Below, piece by piece: positions 1 through 6,563 of a stretch of DNA of 38,018 bases. Position 1 is the stretch's first letter; every line of letters starts with the position of its first letter. Position numbers and translations under genes: made by a program. Under the pieces are notes generated by a model. That model saw nothing but the letters and a program-made list of their open reading frames with translations, made no database searches and was not told the DNA's origin. This stretch comes from a virus: IMG/VR virus record IMGVR_UViG_3300045253_000066, positions 1 through 38,018 of that record. The stretch is one strand, 5' to 3'.

Positions 1-1
1 C

Positions 2-22
2 TTCCACATCAACCTGCTCTAA
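2..22 (+). CDS. 3' end of an upstream gene (partial)
   Basis: The frame beginning at base 2 reads F-H-I-N-L-L and stops at TAA (20-22), directly before the AGGAG ribosome site (24-28) of the next gene. This tight spacing is what a co-directional gene entering from the left would give. Only six residues are visible, so nothing can be said about function. Confidence 0.3.
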   Translation, partial: FHINLL

Positions 23-37
23 CAGGAGATGTGCACC

Positions 38-289
38 ATGGATTATCCCAACGGCGACCACCAGACCGCCACCCTCCCGGCGGAGAACACCCGCCGCCCC
101 CGCAACTCCGCCGGCCCGTCCTACATCCGCAGCACGCTGTCCAACCCCCGCGTGCGCGCCCTGGTCGCGGGCTACCTCGAGCAGCAGGTGTCGATCCTGC
201 TGTCCAACGGCGCGGACACCGACAACGCTGAAGCCTTCATCGCCGCGCAGCTGGACGAGGTCATCGACGAGCTGCGGGCGCAGGCGTAG
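38..289 (+). CDS. small acidic hypothetical protein
   Basis: An 83-aa protein of unknown function. I chose the ATG at 38 because AGGAG (24-28) lies 9 bases upstream. An in-frame ATG at 29 directly abuts that ribosome site and is less likely. The N-terminal 30 residues are polar and Pro/Arg-rich. The rest looks helical (LVAGYLEQQVSILLSN, then an acidic DEVIDELRAQ tail). There is no Cys, signal peptide or membrane segment. The next gene starts 3 bases after the stop, so they are probably cotranscribed on the plus strand, opposite the late operon. Confidence 0.7.
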   Translation: MDYPNGDHQTATLPAENTRRPRNSAGPSYIRSTLSNPRVRALVAGYLEQQVSILLSNGADTDNAEAFIAAQLDEVIDELRAQA

Positions 290-292
290 GTC

Positions 293-553
293 GTGAGCAC
301 GCCCAAACGCTTCGAGTACGTGATGTGGGCGGCGTTCGGGCTGTTCCTGGCGTCCACGCTCGCCACGGCGGCGGCGGTGCTGTTCGCGTGCCCGTTCCAG
401 TTCTTCGGCGCCGGCGTGGTGGCGATGGTGGGCACCGGCACCGGTGCGGTGTTCGCTCGCGGACTGCACGAGGCGCATCACCTGGCCGCGCCGGTCCAGC
501 GCCCGCAGTACCTCGAGATGCCCGACGCGGCGATCTGGGAAGCACGATCGTGA
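293..553 (+). CDS. small membrane protein
   Basis: An 86-aa protein starting at GTG 293, 3 bases after the previous stop. Two hydrophobic stretches, about residues 10-32 (YVMWAAFGLFLASTLATAAA) and 37-56 (FFGAGVVAMVGTGTGAVF), suggest a two-pass hairpin followed by a cytoplasmic, His-containing C-terminus. Its TGA overlaps the GTG of the next gene (GTGA at 550-553), which indicates translational coupling. A holin-like role is possible, but the gene is on the opposite strand from the recognisable lysis genes, so function is left open. Confidence 0.65.
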   Translation: MSTPKRFEYVMWAAFGLFLASTLATAAAVLFACPFQFFGAGVVAMVGTGTGAVFARGLHEAHHLAAPVQRPQYLEMPDAAIWEARS

Positions 554-1081
554 CCTCCGAATACTCCAGCTGGCCCTACCCCACTGGCCACCCCAACAAG
601 CCCCAGCTCGAGGTCGACGGCGAGGCGTCCATCGCCTACTCCCGGCTGCGCAAGGGCGAGAAAGCCGAGGACATCGCCGAGGACATGGGCCTGTCCCGGG
701 CGACGTTCTACCGCCGGGTGAGCCGGTTCGCCGCGATGCACGACACCCCGACCACCACCTACCGCCGACTGGCACGGCGGGGTCGAGGCGCACCTGCACC
801 AGCGACGCCCCGAACCGCCCCGGTACGAACTCCAGACGTGGCGGACGTGGCTGCTCGAGCAGTACATGGCCTGGTTCGCCCATCGCGCCGAGGGGTACCG
901 GTGGTCATGCCCGGTATGCGGGGACAACCACTGCGAGGGGGTCCAGCACGCCCCGTTCGCCCGCGCCATCCTGGTGTACCACGGCCTGCTGCCGGAGAGC
1001 GACCAACGGCCGATGCCGAACTCCCGGCCGAGGGCGCGACCAGCCTGGGACGACGAAAAAAGCCCCGCCTCCACCCGGTGA
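550..1081 (+). pseudogene. helix-turn-helix / zinc-ribbon protein with a frame break
   Basis: The GTG at 550 overlaps the preceding stop. The N-terminal part, in frame 1 to about 760, contains a resolvase-like helix-turn-helix: AEDIAEDMGLSRATFYRRV, about residues 38-56. Downstream, protein-like sequence continues only in frame 2. It reads through WHGGVEAHLHQRRP and a conserved-looking WLLEQYMAWFAHR, then a zinc-ribbon-like CPVCGDNHCEG, to the TGA at 1079-1081. Frame 2 is open from 722 and has no start codon before ATG 866, so the two halves join by a +1 change between about 722 and 765. A CCCC run (746-749) lies inside that interval. Frame 1 itself runs on to 1296 through the terminator and tRNA, which is not credible. 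This could be a mutation, a sequencing error or a programmed +1 shift. It is probably a DNA-binding regulator. Confidence 0.55.
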
Positions 1082-1097
1082 GGGCGAAGGCGGGGCT
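1061..1097 (-). terminator. rho-independent terminator at the end of the late operon
   Basis: AGCCCCGCC (1061-1069) pairs perfectly with GGCGGGGCT (1089-1097). Read on the minus strand, the hairpin is followed by TTTTTT (complement of the A run at 1056-1061). It therefore fits termination of the leftward lysis transcript. The arm overlaps the 3' end of the plus-strand gene, and the plus strand has no T tract after it. Confidence 0.7.
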
Positions 1098-1111
1098 ACG
1101 ATCTGTGCTGC

Positions 1112-1196
1112 GCGGGCGTACCTCAGCGGCAGAGGGTCTAAGCGTCCTAGGACTTGGTCCAGGCAAAAGTCACGGGTTCGAGTCCCGTCGCTCGCG
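1112..1196 (+). tRNA. tRNA-like gene, isotype uncertain (possible anticodon CCT, Arg)
   Basis: The acceptor stem is 7 bp (GCGGGCG 1112-1118 with CGCTCGC 1189-1195, one G-T pair), followed by T8/A9. The D arm is CCTC/GAGG with A14, GG and A21 in place. The T arm is canonical, ACGGG-TTCGAGT-CCCGT at 1172-1188. CCA is not encoded. The 36 bases between the D and T arms do not fold in a standard way. The best fit is CTAAGC (1138-1143) with GACTTGG (1151-1157) and one bulged A. That leaves a 7-base loop GTCCTAG, with T33, anticodon CCT and A37, plus a 14-base variable region. A perfect palindrome GTCCTAGGAC sits at 1144-1153. It may be a divergent or decayed tRNA. Confidence 0.6.
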
Positions 1197-1198
1197 CG

Positions 1199-1459
1199 CT
1201 ACTTCTTCTCGTGACGTCCCGAGGTCAGGGCGGGCGCGGACGGGACCAGCGACGCGGACTGCGGGTCACCGACGCCGCTGGCGGCCAGGGCTTTGAGCAG
1301 AGAGAACAGGCTCGAGCCCAGGGCGACGCCGAGCGGGATCTTCCAGCCGACGGTCAGCGGGTCAAAGTACTGCACCACGGGAAAGCTGGTCAGCAGGCTG
1401 CCCGCGAACGAGGCGATGACCCGCTCGCTGACGTCGCGCCAGAACACTATCGACCACAC
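1199..1459 (-). CDS. holin
   Basis: An 86-aa protein starting at GTG 1459, chosen because GGAGG (1468-1472) lies 8 bases upstream. Longer frames read into non-protein-like sequence. Its pattern is that of actinophage holins: N-terminal WSIVFWRDVSERVIASF, a first membrane segment (about 12-30), then a second (WKIPLGVALGSSLFSLLKAL, about 40-60). The tail GDPQSASLV is polar. Holins form lesions in the cytoplasmic membrane that release or activate the endolysin. The start overlaps the preceding membrane gene by 13 bases. The stop lies 3 bases from the convergent tRNA-like gene. Confidence 0.8.
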   Translation of the reverse strand: MWSIVFWRDVSERVIASFAGSLLTSFPVVQYFDPLTVGWKIPLGVALGSSLFSLLKALAASGVGDPQSASLVPSAPALTSGRHEKK

Positions 1460-1770
1460 TGACTCGACCTCCAGTCGATGCCGGGCCGTGCCGCGCCACA
1501 AGGAGGAGGGGCCTCGTGACGCAGCACGGTGTCTTCCTCCTCGAGCAGGGCAACATGGGCGGCTAGGGCCATGCCCGAAAACCCCCACGCGAGGGCGAAC
1601 AGGGAGGGCCCAGCCCACCTCCTGTCCGGGGTACACCGCAGACAGTGGGCCAGTTTCCGTGACAGCGAAGGGTGGCAACCCCGACGAATACCACGTGTTT
1701 CGCCGTAGGTGAACGAGGCCAGGATTCCGATAGCCAGCCACTCCCAGAAGTGCCGACATCGCGGCTCCAT
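1447..1770 (-). CDS. membrane protein of the lysis cassette
   Basis: A 107-aa protein with two hydrophobic segments: WEWLAIGILASFTYGE (about 10-25) and AGPSLFALAWGFSGMALAAHV (about 53-73). A basic, Cys-containing loop with SRKLAHCLRC lies between them. The ATG at 1770 is 5 bases after the stop of the secreted nuclease, and the 3' end overlaps the holin start. This is a common arrangement beside actinophage holins, where such proteins may act as holin partners or antiholins. That role is inferred from position only. Confidence 0.7.
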   Translation of the reverse strand: MEPRCRHFWEWLAIGILASFTYGETRGIRRGCHPSLSRKLAHCLRCTPDRRWAGPSLFALAWGFSGMALAAHVALLEEEDTVLRHEAPPPCGAARPGIDWRSSQCGR

Positions 1771-1775
1771 GGGGT

Positions 1776-2423
1776 TTAGTTGACGCCGAGCTTCTGCTCA
1801 GCGGTGGTCCAGTCCGCGGCGATCGCGGCCTGCGCGGCCGGGAGGGTCACCGAGCCATCGCAGACCGCCGCGCGGAGCCGGTTCTCGACGGTGTCCTTGG
1901 TGTTGCGGAACCCGTCGTTGGGGATGTCGCTCGGCTCCGGCCAGAGGTTCGTGACGTCGTCCGACGCTCCGAGCTCCAATGGCACAAGATGGTCAAGCTC
2001 AGTCGTCCCGCTGCTCGACGACGCCAGCCCGTAGGCCTTCATCGCGGCCTTCTTGACGGGGCCGGTGTTACTGGCCGGCGGGCGCACCGTGGCGGTCCAG
2101 CCGGGCTTGCAGATGGTGTCGTGGATGGTCGCCTGCGTGACGGCCGGGTTCACCGAGCCGGGGGTGCACGCCGGGTCGGGGAGCTTGCCCTGCGCCGTAC
2201 ACTTCGCCGGGTAGGGCAGCCCGGTCACGACCGGCGGCGTCGGGATCGGGATCTGCTGCAGTACCGGCACGGTCGGCACCGCGTCGATGGTGGGGAGCGG
2301 GGCGGGAGCGGGCGCCGCGATGGGAGCGGGCGCCGGGTGGGCTCGCGGGAGCACTCCGTGCGCGGCGACGCCGACGAACCCGACGAGCCCGAGTGCGGCG
2401 AGGAACGCCACCAGGTTGCGCAC
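1776..2423 (-). CDS. secreted HNH-type nuclease-like protein
   Basis: A 215-aa protein starting at GTG 2423 behind GGGAGG. An N-terminal signal peptide or anchor (about 1-22: FLAALGLVGFVGVAA) is followed by a Pro/Ala-rich linker (about 28-70). The C-terminal domain contains four cysteines and the motif TELDHLVPLELGASDDVTN followed by LWPE. This is the His-His-Asn signature of a family of exported HNH-like proteins common in actinobacterial genomes. It probably hydrolyses DNA outside the membrane; substrate and role are unknown. The gene lies between endolysin and holin genes and is separated from the upstream gene by a strong hairpin. It may therefore have its own expression, like an accessory (moron) gene. 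Confidence 0.7.
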   Translation of the reverse strand: MRNLVAFLAALGLVGFVGVAAHGVLPRAHPAPAPIAAPAPAPLPTIDAVPTVPVLQQIPIPTPPVVTGLPYPAKCTAQGKLPDPACTPGSVNPAVTQATIHDTICKPGWTATVRPPASNTGPVKKAAMKAYGLASSSSGTTELDHLVPLELGASDDVTNLWPEPSDIPNDGFRNTKDTVENRLRAAVCDGSVTLPAAQAAIAADWTTAEQKLGVN

Positions 2424-2453
2424 GAAGAGCCTCCCTGAGTTGGTGTGCCCCGA

Positions 2454-2484
2454 GGCGCGGAGAGCGGGGGGTCTCGTCCGCGCC
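2454..2484 (-). terminator. intergenic GC hairpin
   Basis: GGCGCGGA (2454-2461) pairs perfectly with TCCGCGCC (2477-2484); a further GAG/CTC pair lies inside the loop. It lies between two minus-strand genes and lacks a U tract, as many actinobacterial terminators do. It could end the endolysin message or stabilise its 3' end. Confidence 0.4.
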
Positions 2485-2503
2485 CCGGGACGTTGGGGAG
2501 CGG

Positions 2504-2791
2504 TTACGCGGTCGGGGCCGGCGGGTTCGCCACCGAGTCCAGCGAGGCGACCGCGGACTGCAGACCGGACAGGTCCAGAGCCGGGTTCGCGTTCTGCAGC
2601 GCGGCGATCTCAGCCTGGATTGCGGCTACATCGCTGCTGACCTTCGCGGTGATTGCATCTACATCTGCCTGAGTGGCGGCCATCTTCTTCTCCATTCGAT
2701 TGGTTTTCTTCTCCAAGCGCTGGACTCGATCCCAGAGCGAGGACATCTGTTGTGCGGACCCGGTGAAGGGCTCCGGCTTCTTGACGGTCAT
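2504..2791 (-). CDS. coiled-coil protein following endolysin
   Basis: A 95-aa protein. The ATG at 2791 overlaps the endolysin stop (ATGA), with AGGAG just upstream. The middle is a long heptad coiled coil, about residues 14-70, including SSLWDRVQRLEKKTNRMEKK and DVDAITAKVSSDVAAIQAEI. The tail is LDLSGLQSAVASL and Pro/Ala. There is no membrane segment. It may oligomerise, perhaps as a chaperone, anchor or spacer for lysis proteins. I do not recognise a family. Confidence 0.7.
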   Translation of the reverse strand: MTVKKPEPFTGSAQQMSSLWDRVQRLEKKTNRMEKKMAATQADVDAITAKVSSDVAAIQAEIAALQNANPALDLSGLQSAVASLDSVANPPAPTA

Positions 2792-3501
2792 GACTTGGCT
2801 CCTAGTTGCGCCGCGATCGCCTTCACGGCGAGCAGCGCCTGATGTGTCTCCACGTCGATCCGGTCCACCAGCAGGCGCATGTCGTATGGCGTGCCCTGGT
2901 CGTCGGTCTCGCCGCCGGCCCACGCTGTTTCGAGACGGCAGACGCGGTCGTGGAGATCGGCGAGCATCTGGTGCTCTTCGGGGGTCAAGGCATCCTCCTG
3001 TGGTGGCACCGTCGCGCCAGCCAGGCGCGCCTTCCAGATCGCGTACTTGGCCATGAAGTCATCGGCGTACCGCTCGGCGGCCGGACCGGAGCCGTTGTAA
3101 CGCCGCGCACCGTCGCGCAGCCCGTAGGCGCGGATCAGGTTGCCCAGACCGCGCAGGCCCGAGCGCATATTCGCTACGGGGTCCCAGCAGCCGCCGAGCG
3201 CATCGGCTTGGTCCTGGTAGCTCGCGCTCGTGCACTGCATCGGGCCGACGCCTTGGCGCCCGATCCGCCCCGCGCGAACGGCACTGCGGTAGTCCAGGTA
3301 CGCGGCCTGGGTGACCGTGGATCCTTTGACGTAGAACCAGCCCGTAGCAACCGGATCTGAGCCCCAGATGTTCCGGCCACCGCTCTCCTTCTGCATGATC
3401 GTGGCCGCGACGGCGACGTCCACGTTCTCCAGATGAGCGGCCTGCACGCACTCGTCGGCGAGACCGAGCCCGAACGAGCGCAAGACGGCTGCGGCGTCCA
3501 T
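2788..3501 (-). CDS. endolysin, lytic-transglycosylase-like
   Basis: A 237-aa protein starting at ATG 3501 with AAGGAG upstream. The N-terminal domain (about 1-155) has the lysozyme/SLT layout. AATIMQKESGGRNIWG carries the probable catalytic Glu. RQGVGPMQCTSASYQDQAD is the usual GxxQ substrate-binding segment, and NLIRAYGLRDGARRYNG is the following helix. The C-terminal part (about 165-237) is helical and acidic, with LTPEEHQMLADLHDRVCRLE, and may bind the wall or self-associate. The enzyme should cleave peptidoglycan glycan strands at lysis. It has no signal peptide, so it would need the holin. A TAGGAT hexamer on the minus strand near 3530 could be a -10 box, but no convincing -35 goes with it. 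Confidence 0.85.
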   Translation of the reverse strand: MDAAAVLRSFGLGLADECVQAAHLENVDVAVAATIMQKESGGRNIWGSDPVATGWFYVKGSTVTQAAYLDYRSAVRAGRIGRQGVGPMQCTSASYQDQADALGGCWDPVANMRSGLRGLGNLIRAYGLRDGARRYNGSGPAAERYADDFMAKYAIWKARLAGATVPPQEDALTPEEHQMLADLHDRVCRLETAWAGGETDDQGTPYDMRLLVDRIDVETHQALLAVKAIAAQLGAKS

Positions 3502-3560
3502 AGGTCTCCTTGCGTGGCGGCTGTCCCGATCCTATCGGCCAGTGCGGTTTGCTGCATCGG

Positions 3561-4142
3561 TCACTTGTCGAGGACGGCCCGCACGATGGTGTTACTCAGA
3601 TAGTTCTTGTGCGCCGCGTCGTACTGGCCGCCGCAGGTGATCAAGAGCAGGCCGGCGTCCGGCGTCGGGTCGTACAGGTGCAGCTCGGAGAACTTCGCCT
3701 TCGGCCAGCTCTGGACCTTGATCACGTGGAACGTCAGGTCGGGACCGTCGCCTCGAGCGACCGTGATCTTGTCGCCGACCTTGGCCTTGTCCAGGTGATT
3801 GAACGCGCCCGGTACATGATCGAAGTTGATGTGCGAAAGGATCAAGGCCGGAGGTCCGGGCGCTCCCGGAGGTGGCCCGTAGATGTACCAGCCCACGTTC
3901 TGCGGCTTCGCGTCGAGCGGTTTCAGCTCGAACTGGTTGTTGTCCAGTCCGATGCCGATGACCGCCGCGTCCACCCCGATGGACGGGATGGCGATCCGCT
4001 TCGGGATGGCGTCGATGGGCTTGACCGGGGGCGCGATCGCCGGACCGAGCTGCGGAGGAATGGGAACGGGGTGGCCCCCACAGCCGCCGATGACCAGTAC
4101 GGCCACCAGCGCGGCCGTGAGGACGCCCCAGAATCGCTTCAC
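3561..4142 (-). CDS. lipoprotein sortase, class E/F-like
   Basis: A 193-aa exported transpeptidase-like protein. Residues 1-21 form a lipoprotein signal peptide ending in a lipobox (VLVIGGC, lipidated Cys21). A Pro-rich linker precedes the sortase barrel: RIAIPSIGVDAAVIGIGLDN, then SHINFD (catalytic His104), LLLITCGG (nucleophile Cys170) and NTIVRAVL (Arg188). All three catalytic residues are present. Sortases cleave an LPxTG-like signal and attach the protein to the cell wall or to another protein. It lies 10 bases after a secreted protein ending in APDTGN, its possible partner. Sortases in phage late operons are uncommon, so host-surface modification or virion decoration are both possible. 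Confidence 0.85.
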   Translation of the reverse strand: MKRFWGVLTAALVAVLVIGGCGGHPVPIPPQLGPAIAPPVKPIDAIPKRIAIPSIGVDAAVIGIGLDNNQFELKPLDAKPQNVGWYIYGPPPGAPGPPALILSHINFDHVPGAFNHLDKAKVGDKITVARGDGPDLTFHVIKVQSWPKAKFSELHLYDPTPDAGLLLITCGGQYDAAHKNYLSNTIVRAVLDK

Positions 4143-4152
4143 AGACGTGCGG

Positions 4153-5040
4153 TTAGTTTCCGGTGTCCGGAGCCGAGCTCGGGTAGTGGTAGTTCCCAGA
4201 GCCCGTCAGCGGCGCCGGAGCAGGTGCCGGAGCGGGTGCCTCAAGAGACGTCGCCGGCGCCGGAGCGGTCAGCGGAGCCGGCTGGTTCACCACCGTGTTG
4301 CCGCCGTTGTTCACGATCACGACCTGCTGGCAGTTGGCCCGCTGGCGAAGCTGTCCCCAGCCACCACCGCCGAGCACGCCGCCCCAGTGAGAGCCGAATC
4401 CGCCCCAGTGCTGGCCGAACCGGCGCTGCCCGAACTGGGAGAAGTCATTCCACGAGCTGTACTGGCACACGTTGACCCGGTCGCCGCCGAGCACTCCGTA
4501 GCTGCCCAGGTCCAGCAGGTTGCCGTTGAGCAGGGTCAGTCCGCCCAGGTTGGACCCGCAATTGGCCTGCTGGATCAGCTGGCGGTAGCGCAGCTCGTTG
4601 AGCTGGTCACGCAGGCCGCCGAAGTGGGCGCCCCAGTGGTTGTAGAACGGCCCCCACTGCGGGTAGTCGCACACGTTGGCCTGCACGCCGTCGCCGAGCA
4701 CCAGGACGTTCCCGTTGAGCAGGTTCAGCCCACCCCCGTAGCCGCCTCCGAACCCACCTCCGAATCCGCCCGGGAATCCCGGGTGCGGGAAGTGGTGCGC
4801 CGGGTCGGTGTCGAGGGTGCCGTTGGGGTTCAGCTCGCAGGGGTAGCTGGTGCAGGCGGTGACGGGGCCGGTGTAGGGGGTGCCGCCGGGACCGGTGCAG
4901 GCGGTGGCGGACGTGCAGTTGACGTCACCACCGTCGTGACTGTGGCCTTGAGCGGCGCTCGCGGTGCCCGTGGATGCCACCACGCCGGCGGTCACCACCA
5001 GGGCCGCGAGGGCCGAGCCGAGAGCGATGCGAATCTTCAT
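4153..5040 (-). CDS. secreted two-repeat protein, possible sortase partner
   Basis: A 295-aa protein with a signal peptide (about 1-30, ending TGTASAAQG). It has a Cys/Thr-rich stretch, then a Gly-rich hinge (GGFGGGFGGGYGGG), then two imperfect repeats of about 60 residues. Repeat one contains LNLLNGNVLVLGDG, ANVCDYPQW and QQANCG. Repeat two contains LTLLNGNLLDLGSYG, VNVCQYSSW and RQRANCQ. Each repeat therefore carries a matching Cys pair. The tail is Pro/Ala-rich and ends SSAPDTGN, close to a sortase signal but without the hydrophobic anchor that normally follows. The NVCxY repeats recall surface proteins of filamentous actinobacteria, but I cannot assign it to chaplins or rodlins. It is coexpressed with the sortase (10-base gap). 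Confidence 0.75.
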   Translation of the reverse strand: MKIRIALGSALAALVVTAGVVASTGTASAAQGHSHDGGDVNCTSATACTGPGGTPYTGPVTACTSYPCELNPNGTLDTDPAHHFPHPGFPGGFGGGFGGGYGGGLNLLNGNVLVLGDGVQANVCDYPQWGPFYNHWGAHFGGLRDQLNELRYRQLIQQANCGSNLGGLTLLNGNLLDLGSYGVLGGDRVNVCQYSSWNDFSQFGQRRFGQHWGGFGSHWGGVLGGGGWGQLRQRANCQQVVIVNNGGNTVVNQPAPLTAPAPATSLEAPAPAPAPAPLTGSGNYHYPSSAPDTGN

Positions 5041-5041
5041 A

Positions 5042-5341
5042 TCAACTTCCCGTTGGTTGACGGTGCCGACCGGCGGGAATGCCGGGGACAGAAAGGGGGA
5101 CGGCCCGCATGGGCATCGTCGGGGATTCGGTCAGGCGGTCGGCCGCGCGCACCCGTGCTTCGTGCAGCGCCCGGGCGGCGTTGGCCAGGTGGAACATCAG
5201 GCAGGGGAACCGGCCGCAGCGGGCGATGCACTGGCCGTCATCGTCGTGGCGATGGGTGCGCATGGCGCGGCGGAACCGGTCGTCGTCGGCCAGCCAGAAG
5301 ATCGCGGCGTCCATCGCGGCGGCGCGCTCCGCGGACCTCAT
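5042..5341 (-). CDS. small Cys/His-containing hypothetical protein
   Basis: A 99-aa protein. The ATG at 5341 overlaps the previous stop (ATGA). The first half is helical (AAAMDAAIFWLADDDRFRRA), followed by HRHDDDGQCIARCGRFPCLM with three cysteines. This resembles a family of small actinobacterial proteins with HRPDDxGxCxxC patterns of unknown function, possibly metal-binding. A basic, Pro-rich tail follows. It directly precedes the secreted repeat protein. Confidence 0.6.
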   Translation of the reverse strand: MRSAERAAAMDAAIFWLADDDRFRRAMRTHRHDDDGQCIARCGRFPCLMFHLANAARALHEARVRAADRLTESPTMPMRAVPLSVPGIPAGRHRQPTGS

Positions 5342-5532
5342 GGCTCGTTCAGCAACCCGACCGGGCGTACCCGGAACTGCGGATCGAGCGTGCACACCGT
5401 GGCGGGGGTGAACACCGGCGCCAGCGTGGGCGACAGGGCGGTGGCATGGCTGGTTGCCATCAGGCCACCGACGGCGCCGATCGCTACCAGCACCAGCGCG
5501 GTCGCCAGGTTGACCCGCGTGCGGCTGCTCAT
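5338..5532 (-). CDS. small single-pass membrane protein
   Basis: A 64-aa protein. I placed the start at ATG 5532, which overlaps the upstream stop (ATGA), rather than at an ATG six codons earlier. One N-terminal membrane segment (about 8-28, VNLATALVLVAIGAVGGLMA) is followed by an outside domain of about 35 residues with one Cys. It may be a membrane anchor or a small lysis accessory. Both ends overlap neighbouring genes, so it is translationally coupled. Confidence 0.65.
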   Translation of the reverse strand: MSSRTRVNLATALVLVAIGAVGGLMATSHATALSPTLAPVFTPATVCTLDPQFRVRPVGLLNEP

Positions 5533-5954
5533 CGCGGCGGGGTCGTGCACCGCAGTACGCCGTATTGGGTTTGGATCTCCGCGAACGTCTTGTTGTAGGC
5601 GTCGATACCCTGCGCCTTCGCGGCGAGGCTGTTCGGGTTATAACTCGAAACGAAGATCGAATAGAGTGGACACAGCACCTGGGCACGAACGACCTCCTGG
5701 CTCTTGACCAGGTCGGAAACCGTGAAGTAGCCGATGAACATCGCCCCGGACAAGATCACGTCCACGGTCACCAGCGCGATCATCCACCGGATCTTCACGG
5801 TGGTCTTCCAGGTCTTCTTCTCCATCTCGGTAGCCAGCCCGCTGAGGGCTAAGGCCTGAGATTCCGACGCCGCCGCCAGCCGGGCCACCTCAGCTCCCAA
5901 CTCGACCGCGACGGCCGCTAACTTGCGGCGGCGTGCATCCTCTTCAGTCGGCAT
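5529..5954 (-). CDS. membrane protein with N-terminal coiled coil
   Basis: A 141-aa protein. ATG 5954 is preferred because AGGAG stands 4-5 bases upstream; an in-frame ATG at 5972 lacks a good site. An N-terminal helical part (AAVAVELGAEVARLAAASES) leads to one strong membrane segment (about 59-83, MIALVTVDVILSGAMFIGYF). An external domain with two cysteines and a Tyr-rich stretch (SSYNPNSLAAK) follows. It overlaps the previous gene by 11 bases. A holin-accessory or spanin-like role is conceivable, but nothing in the sequence proves it. Confidence 0.65.
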   Translation of the reverse strand: MPTEEDARRRKLAAVAVELGAEVARLAAASESQALALSGLATEMEKKTWKTTVKIRWMIALVTVDVILSGAMFIGYFTVSDLVKSQEVVRAQVLCPLYSIFVSSYNPNSLAAKAQGIDAYNKTFAEIQTQYGVLRCTTPPR

Positions 5955-6105
5955 CTCGCTCCTGGTCCTCATCGTCCAGCTCGAATTCCCGCTGAAGCTC
6001 CGCTACCAGCCAGGACAGGCGGTCGGTCACCGCCGCGAGTTGCGCTCGGGCCCGTTTCGATTCCGCGATCAGTTCATCGCCAACGAGTTCCCGTTCGGCC
6101 ACCAT
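5944..6105 (-). CDS. 53-aa helical protein
   Basis: A short gene starting at ATG 6105, which overlaps the preceding TGA by one base (TGATG). It ends at TGA 5946-5944, inside the next gene. The product is almost entirely helical and charged: ELIAESKRARAQLAAVTDRL, then an acidic tail DDEDQERDAD. Overlaps on both sides and coding-like composition support it as a real gene. Function unknown. Confidence 0.6.
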   Translation of the reverse strand: MVAERELVGDELIAESKRARAQLAAVTDRLSWLVAELQREFELDDEDQERDAD

Positions 6106-6455
6106 CACGTGTGCCCCCGCCGGCCGTCCTTGGCTAGCAGCTGCCCCATCACCTCGGTGGCTTTCACGACCGCCGGCAGCGTGCTGGACTGCATCAGGTC
6201 ATTCAGCCGCCGCACCTCCGCTTCGGCCTTCTCGGCCCGCTCGGCGCGCTGGATCTCCGCGTTCAAGCGGCGAACCTCGGCCTGCTCGGCTTCGAGGCGC
6301 TGTTTCAGATAATCGGAGTGGCGCGTCTCCCGCGTGAACAGGATCTTGACCGCGCCGACGGACAGCGCCGCGAGGATCACCAGCCCGGATTTGGACCAGA
6401 GGTCGGGTGAGACATCGGCGGAGTCGGCGAGCAGCGCGGCGGCCAGGAACAGCAC
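6105..6455 (-). CDS. membrane protein with coiled coil
   Basis: A 116-aa protein starting at GTG 6455 behind GAGGG. It has a hydrophobic N-terminus (FLAAALLAD) and a membrane segment at about 23-38 (GLVILAALSVGAVKILF). A heptad coiled coil follows, about 48-85 (LEAEQAEVRRLNAEIQRAER). The stop overlaps the next start. It is probably a membrane-anchored oligomer in the lysis region. The 108 bases upstream (6456-6563) hold no gene and no clear signal. Confidence 0.65.
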   Translation of the reverse strand: MLFLAAALLADSADVSPDLWSKSGLVILAALSVGAVKILFTRETRHSDYLKQRLEAEQAEVRRLNAEIQRAERAEKAEAEVRRLNDLMQSSTLPAVVKATEVMGQLLAKDGRRGHT

Positions 6456-6563
6456 GTCAGCCCTCGCCTAATGACCGCTGATGATTCACACGTGGATTCC
6501 GGCAGCGGGAGTCTGGGCTACCTGACATGGGCTGGTCCGTTCGTATTCAGTTGTGCGGGTCGG

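Noticed and set aside
1144-1153. Palindrome GTCCTAGGAC as an operator or attachment core
   Set aside because: It lies within the tRNA-like fold and has no second copy noticed in the window; no integrase gene is present.
761-1296. Continuation of the frame-1 open reading frame to 1296
   Set aside because: It is Arg/Pro/Ala-rich non-protein-like sequence, crosses the terminator and the tRNA-like gene, and lies over a better frame-2 protein.
3883-5598. Long plus-strand open frame across the sortase and secreted-protein genes
   Set aside because: It is antisense to several well-supported genes with matching overlaps and signal peptides, and its translation is not protein-like.
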